From Chryseobacterium camelliae (GTDB lineage: Bacteria > Bacteroidota > Bacteroidia > Flavobacteriales > Weeksellaceae): a stretch of 64,000 nt of DNA. A program made the position numbers and the translations under genes. The stretch spans positions 1,240,001 through 1,304,000 of the forward strand of contig NZ_CP022986.1 of NCBI RefSeq assembly GCF_002770595.1, in the 5' to 3' direction. The notes under the pieces are model-generated. The model was not told where the DNA came from. It did no database searches and saw nothing but the letters and a program-made list of their open reading frames with translations. Positions 51,419-61,209 of this stretch are shown in pieces; positions within the stretch are counted from its first letter, which is position 1; each line of letters begins with the position of its first letter.

Positions 51419-54400
51419 TTAATCAGTATTTTCCCTGGCTTTCAGAAACTGACCTTCCTGATAGATGGCATTATGCTCTTTGCTGTATTCCACCGTTTCA
51501 AGGACAACCTTTTTTATGTCTTCCGTAACCCTTGAAAAGCCGAGCATCTTCACGATCAGCGGAACAAGATTATCCGGCTGTATGGCCACAGAATCCGAAA
51601 CGACTTTTGTAATGGCCAGGCTGATTTCTTCGGGTGAAACCAATGCTATTTTGCGCGAACCGGACGGAAGCATGCTCCTGTTCCGGATGACAAGCTCTTT
51701 TTCCGGATCCCATAAAAAATCCCCTTTCCTGAGCAATGCTCCATGTTCAACGGCATAATCCGCCGCACCGGCTAAAGAAGAACGGATACGGCTTCCTATC
51801 TTTGAAATCCCGTTAGCTTCCGTGATCCTCCTGGCCACCTCTTCAAAATGAACGGGACTTTCTGCTTTTACCACTTCACAGATCCAGCTGCTGAGTTTTC
51901 CTACAGGATACAGGTGGAGCTCCTGACCTGCAATTTCCGCCGGCAGTACAGCCAGCTCATAGAAGGGAAAAATTTCAGGATTTTCTTCCACAGGCTCTTC
52001 ACGCACCAGGTTTTTAAGTTCTGCCATCAGTTCTTCTTCCATGCTGTCATTATGTTCCGCCTGTGTTTTGGCCTTCTCAACAGCGTCTTTAATCAGCTTT
52101 AATTCTCCTGCCGGGTTCCTGAACCAGTCCAGGCTCCATACCGACAGGATATTCCACCCCATGCCTTCCAGCACAGCATTTCTCAACCGGTCACGGTCAC
52201 GGGCCGATTGGGCATTCTGATAGGACCTGCCGTCGCAGCTGATGCCCAGCAGGTATCTGCCCGGATGGTCCGGATCTGCTATTGCCAGGTCTATGTAAAA
52301 CCCTTCAGAACCCACTTTTTCACGGACGATGTATCCTTCTTTGCGTAACGTTTCCGCAACAATGTTCTCAAAAGGCTGAGGCTGGTACGGCTGCTCATCC
52401 TTATGGCTTTCGAACTTGCCATTCTCCGCGAAATAAAGGAAGTTCTTCAACGCCCTGATCCCGAATTTGGCATTCGGGCCGATCACCATATCTGCTGCCG
52501 TGATATTGGTGAATACCTCACAGCGGCTTTTGGCCCGGGTAATCAGTACATTCAGCCTGCGCTCCCCTCCTTCATTATTCAGAGGGCCAAAGCTCATCGG
52601 CACTTTTCCGTCTTCGGTCCTTCCGTAACCAATACTGATGAAGATAACATCCCTTTCATCGCCCTGCACATTTTCAAGGTTTTTAACAAAGAAAGGTTCG
52701 TCTGCATGACTACTGAAATAGCTTTCCACCTCAGGATTTTTCCTCCTCCGAATCTCTATGGCATTCTGTATGGCCTGCATCTGGGATGTACTGAATGCCA
52801 CGACCCCGAGACTCAGCTTAGGATTGGTAAGGGCATGCTGAATCACAGCATCGGCCACTTTTTCAGCTTCCTTAGGATTGGTCCGTGTTTTTCCTTTATC
52901 ATAATACGTATCCGGCAAATGGTTAAAAGCCAAGCCAAGCCTGTTTTTTGATCCCGGGCTCGGGAAAATGATCAGCCTGTTTTCATAAAACTCCTGATTG
53001 GAAAGGCTGATGAGGGATTCGTGCCTGCTTCGGTAATGCCACCGCAACATACGCTGAGGAGCACCCTGCGCATCACACATGCCGAGGATGCTCTGCATAT
53101 CTGCCGTTACATTCTCTTCGTCTTCCGTATCCGTATTCAGCTTATCAAAGAAACTGGTGGGCGGCATCTGCCGGGTATCTCCCACGACCACGATCTGTTT
53201 CCCCCTGGCAATAGCACCCAGCGCATCAACAGGCCTTACCTGGCTGGCTTCATCAAAGATCACCAGGTCAAAATCGATGCTGTCCGGAGGCAGGAAATTA
53301 GCAATCGACATCGGGCTCATCATGATCACCGGCTTTATGGCCTGGATCGCCAGTCCTGCTTCCTGCATGAGCCTGCGTATCGGCATGTGGCGCGCTTTTC
53401 TGTTGAACTCGCTTTTCAGGATGTTGACCTGCCCGCCGCCGTCCTGTTTCGGAACGCCTTCCCAATGTTTTAAAGCCACCTTAGCCCTGTTGTAATACTG
53501 TTTAAGCACATCAATCCTCCTGAACCTGGCAATGGTTTCCTCATGGGTAGACCGTTCGAATTTCCTCAGTTCCGGACTGTTCAGCATAGCCTGTTCCAAA
53601 AGGTGCTCATACCATGTTTTCCGGAATGCGGTCTTCAGATGGATTCCTGCATCACCCCAGCCTTCAGCAGCTTTGATCAGAAATCCGGTACCCTGCTTTT
53701 CAACTTCTTCTTTCAGCACGTTCCATGATACGATCTTATGGATTTCAGGCAGCTGCTCTTTCCATTGACTCAGTACGGTAACCTGCGCAGACAGTCTGAA
53801 TTGATCAATCCCGTTTCCGTCAAAATCCAAATGTCTGAACAATGACCGGAACATTTTCTGCTGTTCATCGAACAGGCTGCCTGCATCAACAGCTAAGGAC
53901 CTCATCGTCTCTGTATTTTTATTCTTTTCCAGCAGTTCGAAAATTGCCGGATCGATATCTCCCTGCCTTAGATGGGTATGGATATCCTGTACATAAGCTG
54001 CTTTTTCCTTTAAATTTTCCGGATCGGATTTATGCCCGTTCCAGTTCTGTCCGAAGAGCCTGCTTCCCAATGCATCATAGGCAAGCAAAGCAGAGGACAA
54101 TCTCTTTCCTTCCATTAAAGCATTGACCAGATCCAGCTTTTTCTCTGCATCGTCCGGCATTGCGCCCTGTAAAAAAGAGGCCAGTTTTTTGACGCTCTTT
54201 TTATAGTCCCCGATAATGAATTTATACCATTTCTTCCCATGTTCCATGATGTTCTGCCTGATGTCCAGTACATCCTGTGACCAGGCTTCCGGAATAAATA
54301 CAGGGTCATAAGTGCTGTGGATCCGGGCTAATTTGCTGATGGTTTCCAACAGGTCTGCAATATCATTCTGATTATTCAGCCATGCCGGATCTGCTACCGG

Positions 54401-56074
54401 CATTGAGGCGGTTCCCGGATTTTTCGCTGCCCATTCTGCGGTATTCAGAAGCTTTTTGATTTCCGTTCCGTCAACAGGCTCCGGAAAATCCATGTATTCA
54501 CTGAGTGTCTTTAAGGAATGGATAAGGTTTTCTGTAGTAAGAACAGATTCTGACAGGAGCTCCGCCGCCAATTCTTCATCTTTGGGAAGGAAAATGGTTA
54601 AACGGCTGCCGTAAAAAAGCAATTTCTCAGGCGGACCGATCTTGGTAAGCCTGGCCTGGACCTGCTCTGCAGCCTGCTCAATGTCCTGCACCCGTGCGGA
54701 GTCGAATGTTGACAGGTCAGGGATGGAAACCTTTGGAAATTTATAGCCTGGATTTTCAGTATTTATTTTCAGCATGTTCCCTATAAGGTCATGCACTGAC
54801 AAACCGCTTTTTTCAATCGGACGGTTAATTTCAGCAGTATAGGCATTCAGCTCATGGACAATAGGTTCCAATAGCCGGATTTCATCTTCAAGATGGGCTA
54901 CGGTAGGCCTGCCCAATTCAAGGATCCGTTTTAATTCTGCATGGAGTTCCCGTTTGTTTGCTTTGTTGCTGTGGAGTTCCAGGCAGGCTTCTCCCAGCCC
55001 TATACTGTCCAATCTTCGCTTCACTACTTCAAGGGCGGCCATTTTTTCAGCGACAAAAAGGACTTTTTTACCATTGCCTACTGCATTGGCAATCAGATTG
55101 GTAATGGTTTGTGATTTCCCGGTACCCGGAGGTCCCTGGATCACCATATTCCGCCCTTCATGCACCGCGAGCATGGCAATGACCTGTGAGCTGTCCGCAT
55201 CTACTACCTGTAAAAGCTGATCCGCCTCCGTTTCTTCATCCAGCTGATGTTCTTCTCCTACGGAAGGCTGTGGTTCGGTAAACCCGTTTCCGAAAAGAGA
55301 CTGAAGAATGGGATGGTCAAAAGGCTTTTTATGCTCCGGCCACTCGTCACTGTCGAGGTCATGGTAAATCATGAATTTCCCGAAAGAGAAGAACCCCAGC
55401 TCAATACGGTTATGGTCAACCGTCCAGTTTTCCAGGTGGGCAATATGCTTCTCAATGTCATTGAAATAGGCTGCAATATCGAGGTCTTCCTCGCCCGGAA
55501 GATCAGGAATGGTGAGATTGAAATCTGCCATCATTTTGGCCTGAAGCGATAAATTAGCTCCTATTTCACCGCCGGTATACCGCAGGCGGAACCTTTCGCT
55601 GGCACTGGAACGTTCAAGGGCTACCGGAACCAGGATCAGAGGAGCCATTCGTACGTCATCGTTATTTCCTTTTTCAAACCAGCTGAGCATTCCTAAAGAT
55701 AAAAACAGGGTATTCACTCCCTGCTCTTCAATGCTTGTTCTGGCAGCGTAATAGGTATTCAGAATTTTAGACTGAAGCTTCTGTTCGGATTCATCCGTCT
55801 GCAGGCGGGTATCTTTGTATGCTTCCTGCAGTTCGGTATCAGACAATGGCGGCAGTTCAAAAAGCTCGTCATCATCCTTCTTTCCGGGCCTACCCAAAAA
55901 TGTCATGGCTTTGTTCTGCCTTACCAGGATATCATAGATGGAAACCGACTGTTCCTGGACAATATGCAGTCCTCTTGCCTTGGGAATTTTATAGTTTAAT
56001 AATGTGTTGCGCATCCCAAGATCCAGCAGCTCTTTTCTGGCTGCTTCCAGCTTGGGAAATATAACGTCTTTCAT
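51419..56074 (-). CDS. DUF4011 / SF1 helicase / Vsr-like nuclease / DUF3320 protein
   Basis: Very large 1551-residue protein. Order of domains: DUF4011 N-terminal region (LLDLGMRNTLLNYK near residue 20), helicase Walker A QGPPGTGKSQT (about 312-322), SF1 motif II VIFDEASQVRP (about 932), motif III VGDTRQMPP, a helicase C-terminal part with INVLITRAKSR (about 1190), a Vsr/MTES_1575-like nuclease segment (YIVREKVGSEGFYIDLAIAD, then LLGISCDGRSY), and DUF3320 at the C-terminus. Similar single-gene proteins have been reported as antiphage systems (Hhe-type, from memory). Here the gene has host-like base composition and stands alone, so a defence role is only suggested. Confidence 0.85.
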   Translation of the reverse strand: MKDVIFPKLEAARKELLDLGMRNTLLNYKIPKARGLHIVQEQSVSIYDILVRQNKAMTFLGRPGKKDDDELFELPPLSDTELQEAYKDTRLQTDESEQKLQSKILNTYYAARTSIEEQGVNTLFLSLGMLSWFEKGNNDDVRMAPLILVPVALERSSASERFRLRYTGGEIGANLSLQAKMMADFNLTIPDLPGEEDLDIAAYFNDIEKHIAHLENWTVDHNRIELGFFSFGKFMIYHDLDSDEWPEHKKPFDHPILQSLFGNGFTEPQPSVGEEHQLDEETEADQLLQVVDADSSQVIAMLAVHEGRNMVIQGPPGTGKSQTITNLIANAVGNGKKVLFVAEKMAALEVVKRRLDSIGLGEACLELHSNKANKRELHAELKRILELGRPTVAHLEDEIRLLEPIVHELNAYTAEINRPIEKSGLSVHDLIGNMLKINTENPGYKFPKVSIPDLSTFDSARVQDIEQAAEQVQARLTKIGPPEKLLFYGSRLTIFLPKDEELAAELLSESVLTTENLIHSLKTLSEYMDFPEPVDGTEIKKLLNTAEWAAKNPGTASMPVADPAWLNNQNDIADLLETISKLARIHSTYDPVFIPEAWSQDVLDIRQNIMEHGKKWYKFIIGDYKKSVKKLASFLQGAMPDDAEKKLDLVNALMEGKRLSSALLAYDALGSRLFGQNWNGHKSDPENLKEKAAYVQDIHTHLRQGDIDPAIFELLEKNKNTETMRSLAVDAGSLFDEQQKMFRSLFRHLDFDGNGIDQFRLSAQVTVLSQWKEQLPEIHKIVSWNVLKEEVEKQGTGFLIKAAEGWGDAGIHLKTAFRKTWYEHLLEQAMLNSPELRKFERSTHEETIARFRRIDVLKQYYNRAKVALKHWEGVPKQDGGGQVNILKSEFNRKARHMPIRRLMQEAGLAIQAIKPVIMMSPMSIANFLPPDSIDFDLVIFDEASQVRPVDALGAIARGKQIVVVGDTRQMPPTSFFDKLNTDTEDEENVTADMQSILGMCDAQGAPQRMLRWHYRSRHESLISLSNQEFYENRLIIFPSPGSKNRLGLAFNHLPDTYYDKGKTRTNPKEAEKVADAVIQHALTNPKLSLGVVAFSTSQMQAIQNAIEIRRRKNPEVESYFSSHADEPFFVKNLENVQGDERDVIFISIGYGRTEDGKVPMSFGPLNNEGGERRLNVLITRAKSRCEVFTNITAADMVIGPNAKFGIRALKNFLYFAENGKFESHKDEQPYQPQPFENIVAETLRKEGYIVREKVGSEGFYIDLAIADPDHPGRYLLGISCDGRSYQNAQSARDRDRLRNAVLEGMGWNILSVWSLDWFRNPAGELKLIKDAVEKAKTQAEHNDSMEEELMAELKNLVREEPVEENPEIFPFYELAVLPAEIAGQELHLYPVGKLSSWICEVVKAESPVHFEEVARRITEANGISKIGSRIRSSLAGAADYAVEHGALLRKGDFLWDPEKELVIRNRSMLPSGSRKIALVSPEEISLAITKVVSDSVAIQPDNLVPLIVKMLGFSRVTEDIKKVVLETVEYSKEHNAIYQEGQFLKARENTD

Positions 56075-56272
56075 AGTTTATGATTATGGAGCTTCTAATG
56101 TAGAAAAAATTAGGGAGACTTTAATACGGGTTTACGTAAAACCATTTATGTACAGGAACTGCCCTAATGGTGATGCCGCACAACACTTGATGGTTGAAGG
56201 GTAAAAAACAACCCGTTACGGACCGGCTCGAACTTATGCTTTTTAATTCTGCAAAGTTTTCATTTTGTTCGT

Positions 56273-56280
56273 TATTTTTG
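56273..56280 (+). promoter_or_regulatory. -7 box (TATTTTTG) that fixes the start of the DUF1826-like gene
   Basis: TAnnTTTG match. It lies inside the 5' end of the longer open frame, so translation must begin after it; the ATG at 56313 is the first good one. Confidence 0.55.
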
Positions 56281-56312
56281 TATATCCAATGTTCACCGGC
56301 AACCCTGATATT

Positions 56313-57011
56313 ATGAACTACACCTTTTCTGAAAATCCTCAAATAGGAACCGTTTTAAGCTTTACCGAACTGATCCGTACGCAATTCACGGGCAGTATGA
56401 ATGCGCTGTGCTGGCAACGGAAGGTAACCGGTGATTTTAAAGAGGTGGTGTCCAAACTCCGGCTGGAAGAAAATATCACAGAAATTTCTGCTGAAGATTT
56501 GCTGAGCCTGCACCTTTCGGAACAGGGTAATGCAGCAAGGGAAATTATCCTGAATGACCTGAAGCTGTTGCAGGACTTCGGGGCGCAGCCTTCCCTGAAC
56601 CTGCTCAAATGCTATGAACGGGATGAAGAACTGGATTTTTTCCCAACCGATGTCTATTCCTACCATGTCGACCGTTCTCCCATCATGACTGATACTTTTC
56701 TGTGTACGTATCACGGAGCTGCCAGCGACATCCTACCGAATGACCAGGTAACCCAAAAAATCCTCATCCCTGAAATCCGTGAACAGCTTAAATCACTGCA
56801 CGACGGCCCGGAAGCTGACTTTGAAGCATTCCTGAAAGAATGTTTCTTCGATCTTCATTATCAGCCCAAACCTGATGCACAGCCGGTCAATCTCGGGACC
56901 GGACACCTCTGGCGCCTCGCAGTAGACCATCCGCAGCAACAGGTGTTACCCTGTGTCCACCGGGCCCCTGTAGAAAATGACGGTGAATACAGGCTGCTGC
57001 TGATCTGCTGA
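56313..57011 (+). CDS. DUF1826-like protein
   Basis: 232 residues, soluble. Recognisable segment: YHVDRSPIMTDTFLCTYHG followed by AASDILPNDQ resembles the DUF1826 pattern of 'CTYxGPGTxWLP', and the C-terminus has VNLGTGHLWRLAVDH with several His. DUF1826 proteins are found with zinc-homeostasis genes in some bacteria, but nothing here supports that. Start chosen from the promoter position. Confidence 0.6.
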   Translation: MNYTFSENPQIGTVLSFTELIRTQFTGSMNALCWQRKVTGDFKEVVSKLRLEENITEISAEDLLSLHLSEQGNAAREIILNDLKLLQDFGAQPSLNLLKCYERDEELDFFPTDVYSYHVDRSPIMTDTFLCTYHGAASDILPNDQVTQKILIPEIREQLKSLHDGPEADFEAFLKECFFDLHYQPKPDAQPVNLGTGHLWRLAVDHPQQQVLPCVHRAPVENDGEYRLLLIC

Positions 57012-57209
57012 GGATGAACGTTTATAACATTCACATCAATAATAGATGAAACATTAAAATAGATAACAATTCCGGCAATTGCTATCAATGTAATATTACT
57101 TAAAGGTTGAAAAAACAACGAACCATGAAAACGAGCTAAAATCCCTATTAACAATACGGCAAAATTCTCTATCTTAGTATCATAAAGACTGTATCATCAC
57201 TTTAATCTC

Positions 57210-58268
57210 ATGTCAATGAAAACATATGCTTTCCTTCTGGCTTTTAGTATGCTCAGCGTCTGTACTTCATGCCGGAATATCGGTGAACTGGTTAACGAAC
57301 AGAAATCACGCTCCTATTTTATCGACTCAAAAAAGCAGATTTCCTACTGTATGAACGGCAACTGGTTCAGTTTAGGCATATCGCCGATGCCGGAAGCGGA
57401 TGCGAAATCGTTTGAAGTGCTGGCAGAGGATATCGCCCGGGATAAGGATGCCGTTTATTTTCGTGCTATGAAACAAAAGCAGGTAGACCGCAATTCTTTC
57501 TATGTTGACAACCAGATCCCTAAAGACCGTTTTCATGCCTATTACACTGACATGGCTTTAGGCTTTAAAATTATTGAAGGCGCAGATCCCAAGACTTACG
57601 AACCGGTAGACCAACATGTCAACTGGGCCAGGGATAAAGACCATTATTTCTATTCCCATGATATGGTTCATGCGGACCGGAAAACATTTGCCTTCGTCAA
57701 TCCCTTTTTTATGACAGATAAAGATTCTGTGTATACCATTCCTGATCTGGGCAAGTTTAAGTCGGTCATGCCTAATCCGGGAAAAGCCGAAGCCATCAAT
57801 ACCTATTACATGAGAATCGGAAACACCATTTATTATCCTTCTTTTCAGCAGGCTTCGGATGTTGCAACCAAGTCATTCGATGGGATACGTACTTTACGGC
57901 TGCTTGATGACAATACGCTTTGCATCAATGATGAAACCATACTGGTCCGGGGTAAAAATTTCAAATATACTGATGTTGACGCACCTTCTTTTCAGCTGCT
58001 TACTTTTACGGATAAGAATGACACCTACCCTTCCAACTATTATGCAAAAGACAAGAACAATATCTACTATGATCAGGAAGTCATTCCGGGTGCTGATGCA
58101 AAAACATTTACCCTGATCGGCCGTGATTTCGGCAAAGATGCAAGGAATGTATACTACCGTAACCAGTTGCTGAAAGGCGTAGATGCGGCCAGCTTCAAAA
58201 AAGAAGATAATTATTATAAAGATAAACTGGGGAATAAATTCAGTGCCCTGACTGGGAATAAAATATAA
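57210..58268 (+). CDS. DKNYY-repeat lipoprotein
   Basis: 352-residue exported protein with lipobox VCTSC. The body is made of repeated 'D(K/R)D/N x (V/I)YY/F' units, such as ARDKDAVYF, ARDKDHYFYS, DKDSVYT, AKDKNNIYYDQ, GKDARNVYYR, the hallmark of the DKNYY family. These are surface or periplasmic beta-rich proteins of unknown function, with the asp-rich turns probably binding calcium (inference). Two starts (Met1, Met3) are possible. Confidence 0.85.
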   Translation: MSMKTYAFLLAFSMLSVCTSCRNIGELVNEQKSRSYFIDSKKQISYCMNGNWFSLGISPMPEADAKSFEVLAEDIARDKDAVYFRAMKQKQVDRNSFYVDNQIPKDRFHAYYTDMALGFKIIEGADPKTYEPVDQHVNWARDKDHYFYSHDMVHADRKTFAFVNPFFMTDKDSVYTIPDLGKFKSVMPNPGKAEAINTYYMRIGNTIYYPSFQQASDVATKSFDGIRTLRLLDDNTLCINDETILVRGKNFKYTDVDAPSFQLLTFTDKNDTYPSNYYAKDKNNIYYDQEVIPGADAKTFTLIGRDFGKDARNVYYRNQLLKGVDAASFKKEDNYYKDKLGNKFSALTGNKI

Positions 58269-58797
58269 ATTTTTACTGCCATCTTATTTCCACCTTCGAA
58301 TTCTCCACATAGCATATCCGTTATTACAGCCATGTGTATCCGATTGATGGCATAACGCCAGACTAAAATTTTCATCCAAAGGTGTTTACTCACCTCAGCT
58401 TTATTTTCACCAGACCTGTAGAAGGCTTTGTTTATTCTTCACAGATCAGCATTGCCCTGCTGGAAACACTTTTCTTGCATTTCGGATTTTGCATACATCG
58501 TTACGTGAAAACAAATATATTAATCATTAAGTTTAATCTATAATATATTGAATCAAGGGCAAAAACGGACAATGAGCCTCAATAACAGCACGCTTATCTG
58601 CATGATCGTAATGATAATTTATCTGATTCAATCAAAATCTTTGGGCAATATCATTGCTAAATTGGCGTCTATTTTAAATAAAGGGGAACTCCATTTTTAC
58701 TCATAAGAATGCTTTTGAGCGAAATCTGCCGAAACCTCAAATAGCAGTATCAATATTCCACATCCATACTATCAAAGATGGAGAAGCTCCCGTACAG
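58269..58797. other. Intergenic DNA, no feature seen
   Basis: About 530 bases between the DKNYY gene and mnmE. I see no supported open frame, repeat or strong hairpin; the last part leads into a CT-rich tract. Confidence 0.5.
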
Positions 58798-58863
58798 TTT
58801 AAACCCTAATACACTCCCACCCTAAAACCCTCCCATTACAAACATTCCCCTTTAAAAACCCTA
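58798..58863. repeat. CT-rich low-complexity tract
   Basis: Words AAACCCTAATACACTCCCAC, then CCTAAAACCCTCCCATTAC; same class as the tracts at 85, 27246 and 47338. Confidence 0.6.
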
Positions 58864-58885
58864 TCCTCATTTGGCATGAATACCT

Positions 58886-58893
58886 TAACTTTG
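58886..58893 (+). promoter_or_regulatory. mnmE -7 box, probably leaderless mRNA
   Basis: TAACTTTG matches TAnnTTTG and ends four bases before the mnmE ATG, so transcription would begin at or near the start codon. Confidence 0.5.
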
Positions 58894-58897
58894 CAGC

Positions 58898-60283
58898 ATG
58901 AATAACGATACCATTTGTGCACTGGCCACCGCCAATGGAATAGGAGCCCTCGGGATTATCCGTGTTTCCGGACAGGAAGCGCTTCCGGTAGTCCAGAAAA
59001 GTTTCCCCGGAAAGAACCTTGAAAAGCAGAAATCCCATACGCTGCATTATGGTTATTTCATGGATGGAGAGGAATCTATTGATGAGGTGATGCTGTCCAT
59101 TTTTCTGGCACCGAAAAGCTTTACCACGGAAAACTCTGTGGAAATCGCATTCCACGGTTCGCCGCACATTGGAAAACGTATTCTTGAAACCCTGATTAAA
59201 AACGGAGCCCGCATGGCGAAAGCCGGGGAATTTACCCTGCGCGCTTTTATCAACGGCCGTATCGACCTTTCGCAGGCGGAAGCTATCGCCGATGTCATTG
59301 CTTCTGAAAACGAAGCATCCCGGAAAGTGGCCATCAGCCAGCTGAAAGGGGGCATCACCAATGAAATATCAGTTTTGAGGACCGACCTGCTGAATTTTGT
59401 TTCCCTGATCGAACTCGAGCTCGATTTTGCGGAAGAAGATGTGGAGTTTGCCGACCGCTCTGCCCTGAACCTGCTGCTGGATAAGATTGAATCCAAGCTG
59501 CATTCGCTGATTGACAGTTTCCAGTATGGAAATGCCATTAAGAACGGAACCGCCGTAGCGATCATCGGGAAACCGAACGCCGGAAAATCCACCCTGCTAA
59601 ATGCTTTGCTGAAGGAAGAACGAGCAATTGTAAGCAATATTGCCGGCACCACCCGGGATACGATTGAGGAAGTACTGCATATTAAAGGGCATGCATTCCG
59701 TCTGATCGATACGGCAGGACTGCGTGAAACGGTGGATGAAATCGAGGCCATCGGTGTGAAAAAGGCCCGTGAAAAGGTCGCCAATGCCAATGTGCTGATT
59801 TACCTTGCCGATGCGGGAACGGAAGATTTTTCAGAAGATATCGAAATGATCCGCTCGTTGGTTCGTGAAGATCTCAAACTCATTATCTGCGCAACAAAAA
59901 TCGATGAAGTCTTCCCTGCACAATACGAAAAGGCAGAAAGCATTTTCCGTGAGGCCATTCCTCAGGAGTTTGATTTCATAAAAATATCCGCAGTAGAAAA
60001 CCAGAATATCCAAGACCTGAAAAATGAGCTTTCCTCTTACGTGGAACAGTTGAAGTCACAGGAAAGCAATATAGTCATTACCAACCAGCGTCATTACGAA
60101 GCCCTCCGCAAATCTATGGAAGCCGTTCATAAGGTGAAAGAAGCCATCACCTTCCGCATTTCCACCGAATTACTGGCCTATGAGCTTAGAAACGCCTTAG
60201 AGCATCTGGGAGAGATATCCGGGGAAGTCACGAATGATGAGGTGCTGGGGAATATTTTTTCTAAGTTTTGTATTGGGAAATAA
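58898..60283 (+). CDS. mnmE: tRNA modification GTPase MnmE
   Basis: 461 residues. MnmE with MnmG forms cmnm5U at the wobble uridine of certain tRNAs. The N-terminal tetrahydrofolate-binding domain begins TICALATANGIGALGIIRVS; the GTPase has G1 GKPNAGKS, G2 TTRDT, G3 DTAG and G4 TKID; and the C-terminal motif FCIGK, with the conserved Cys, ends the protein. The 3' end of this gene is a well-known insertion site for genomic islands, and an AT-rich element follows here. Confidence 0.97.
   Translation: MNNDTICALATANGIGALGIIRVSGQEALPVVQKSFPGKNLEKQKSHTLHYGYFMDGEESIDEVMLSIFLAPKSFTTENSVEIAFHGSPHIGKRILETLIKNGARMAKAGEFTLRAFINGRIDLSQAEAIADVIASENEASRKVAISQLKGGITNEISVLRTDLLNFVSLIELELDFAEEDVEFADRSALNLLLDKIESKLHSLIDSFQYGNAIKNGTAVAIIGKPNAGKSTLLNALLKEERAIVSNIAGTTRDTIEEVLHIKGHAFRLIDTAGLRETVDEIEAIGVKKAREKVANANVLIYLADAGTEDFSEDIEMIRSLVREDLKLIICATKIDEVFPAQYEKAESIFREAIPQEFDFIKISAVENQNIQDLKNELSSYVEQLKSQESNIVITNQRHYEALRKSMEAVHKVKEAITFRISTELLAYELRNALEHLGEISGEVTNDEVLGNIFSKFCIGK
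60266..60283 (+). other. Putative attachment site at the mnmE 3' end
   Basis: The last 18 bases of mnmE, TTTTGTATTGGGAAATAA, correspond to the region used as attB by SGI1-type islands (trmE/mnmE 3' end). Downstream DNA is AT-rich and carries mobile-element relics and CBASS genes. The second copy that would prove integration is not inside the window. Confidence 0.5.
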
Positions 60284-60354
60284 TCGCCATTTTCTAAGCA
60301 TCATAATACAACAATACAACCCGCATTAATAAAGGAAAAACAGAAAGTGTTAAG

Positions 60355-60380
60355 TGACATTTTCTGACATTTGCTGACAT
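60355..60380 (+). repeat. Three TGACAT direct repeats, 10-bp period
   Basis: TGACATTTTC TGACATTTGC TGACAT at 60355, 60365 and 60375. Exactly periodic and on one face of the helix, 72 bases from the mnmE stop; suitable as arm-type or recombination directionality sites of an integrase, or as regulator sites. Confidence 0.5.
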
Positions 60381-60543
60381 ATTTTATACCACTAAATGTG
60401 ATACTCAGTTGTTTTTAATCTCTAAAAAAATGAATTTTAAGATACTCTAAGAGAAATTTAAACGGTAAATAATCGTAGATACACGCAAATACCGCTAAAT
60501 ATAGGGAGAGATTATTAACATATAGAAAATCGGAAAGTATCAA

Positions 60544-60907
60544 ATGAGCAGTAACATTAAAATTGAGAAGATTTGTATCTTCTGTAAAGAAAAATTCATC
60601 GCTAAAACATTCTCTACAAAGTATTGTACTCAGATGTAATCAAAAGGATTATAAGAAGAAAGTTAAGGAGGACAAATTCCGAAAATCAGAAGAACAATTT
60701 TAAACAGATGTAAAACTTAAAGAACTGAAAGTTGTTAGGGAAAAAGGATTTAACAATAAAGATAATTATATTGTAGCAATAGATCCAACAGCACAAGTAA
60801 TTTTCATAGGAATAAGAAAAGACAATAAAATAGTATTGTATGTAGAGGAGAAAATATTTCCAGATGAAATTTATCAGTGGGAAATTATTGAAAAAAATAT
60901 AAAGTAG
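60544..60907 (+). pseudogene. Decayed mobile-element HTH/excisionase-type gene
   Basis: Frame 1 encodes MSSNIKIEKICIFCKEKF, then AKTFSTKYCTQ and a stop at 60637. A one-base shift restores CNQKDYKKKVKEDKFRKSEE up to another stop at 60701. This matches the N-terminus (zinc-finger-like Cys pairs, 'MSSNIRIExxCxxC...YCSxxCNxxxY') of the excisionase-like HTH proteins of Bacteroidota mobile elements. A further open stretch in the second frame reaches TAG at 60907 and is unrecognised. It looks like the remnant of an integration module. Confidence 0.65.
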
Positions 60908-61016
60908 TGTTTTTTGAAAGTGAACGTATGTAAAAAGACATTTTAAAACAAATACAAGTTTGTAATCATTAGAAAGAATAAAATTGTAGAATCAGTTGAT
61001 TTTATCATGATTGTGG

Positions 61017-61045
61017 AAAAGTCTTCTTTTGAAAAGAGGACTTTT
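61017..61045. terminator. Hairpin with flanking T/A runs
   Basis: AAAAGTCTTCT / AGAGGACTTTT with a short loop and TTTTATTTA on the plus strand. It separates the relic from the next gene and may stop transcription from either side. Confidence 0.65.
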
Positions 61046-61209
61046 ATTTATGTAAAACCAAAAATACGACTTTGGTATAAATTACTTTTAATCAATAATT
61101 TAAAATTTATGTAAAATTCAACACACAAATAAACGCACAAATAAAAATAAAATAATTGTTAATGAAACAACTACTGTGGATAAAAAAGTTTAATTTTAAA
61201 ATCAATATA

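Noticed and set aside
56861..57154. Minus-strand frame with two hydrophobic stretches between the DUF1826-like and DKNYY genes
   Set aside because: No ATG start, and half of it lies antisense to the DUF1826-like gene. It could be a relic of a membrane protein, but nothing supports a gene.
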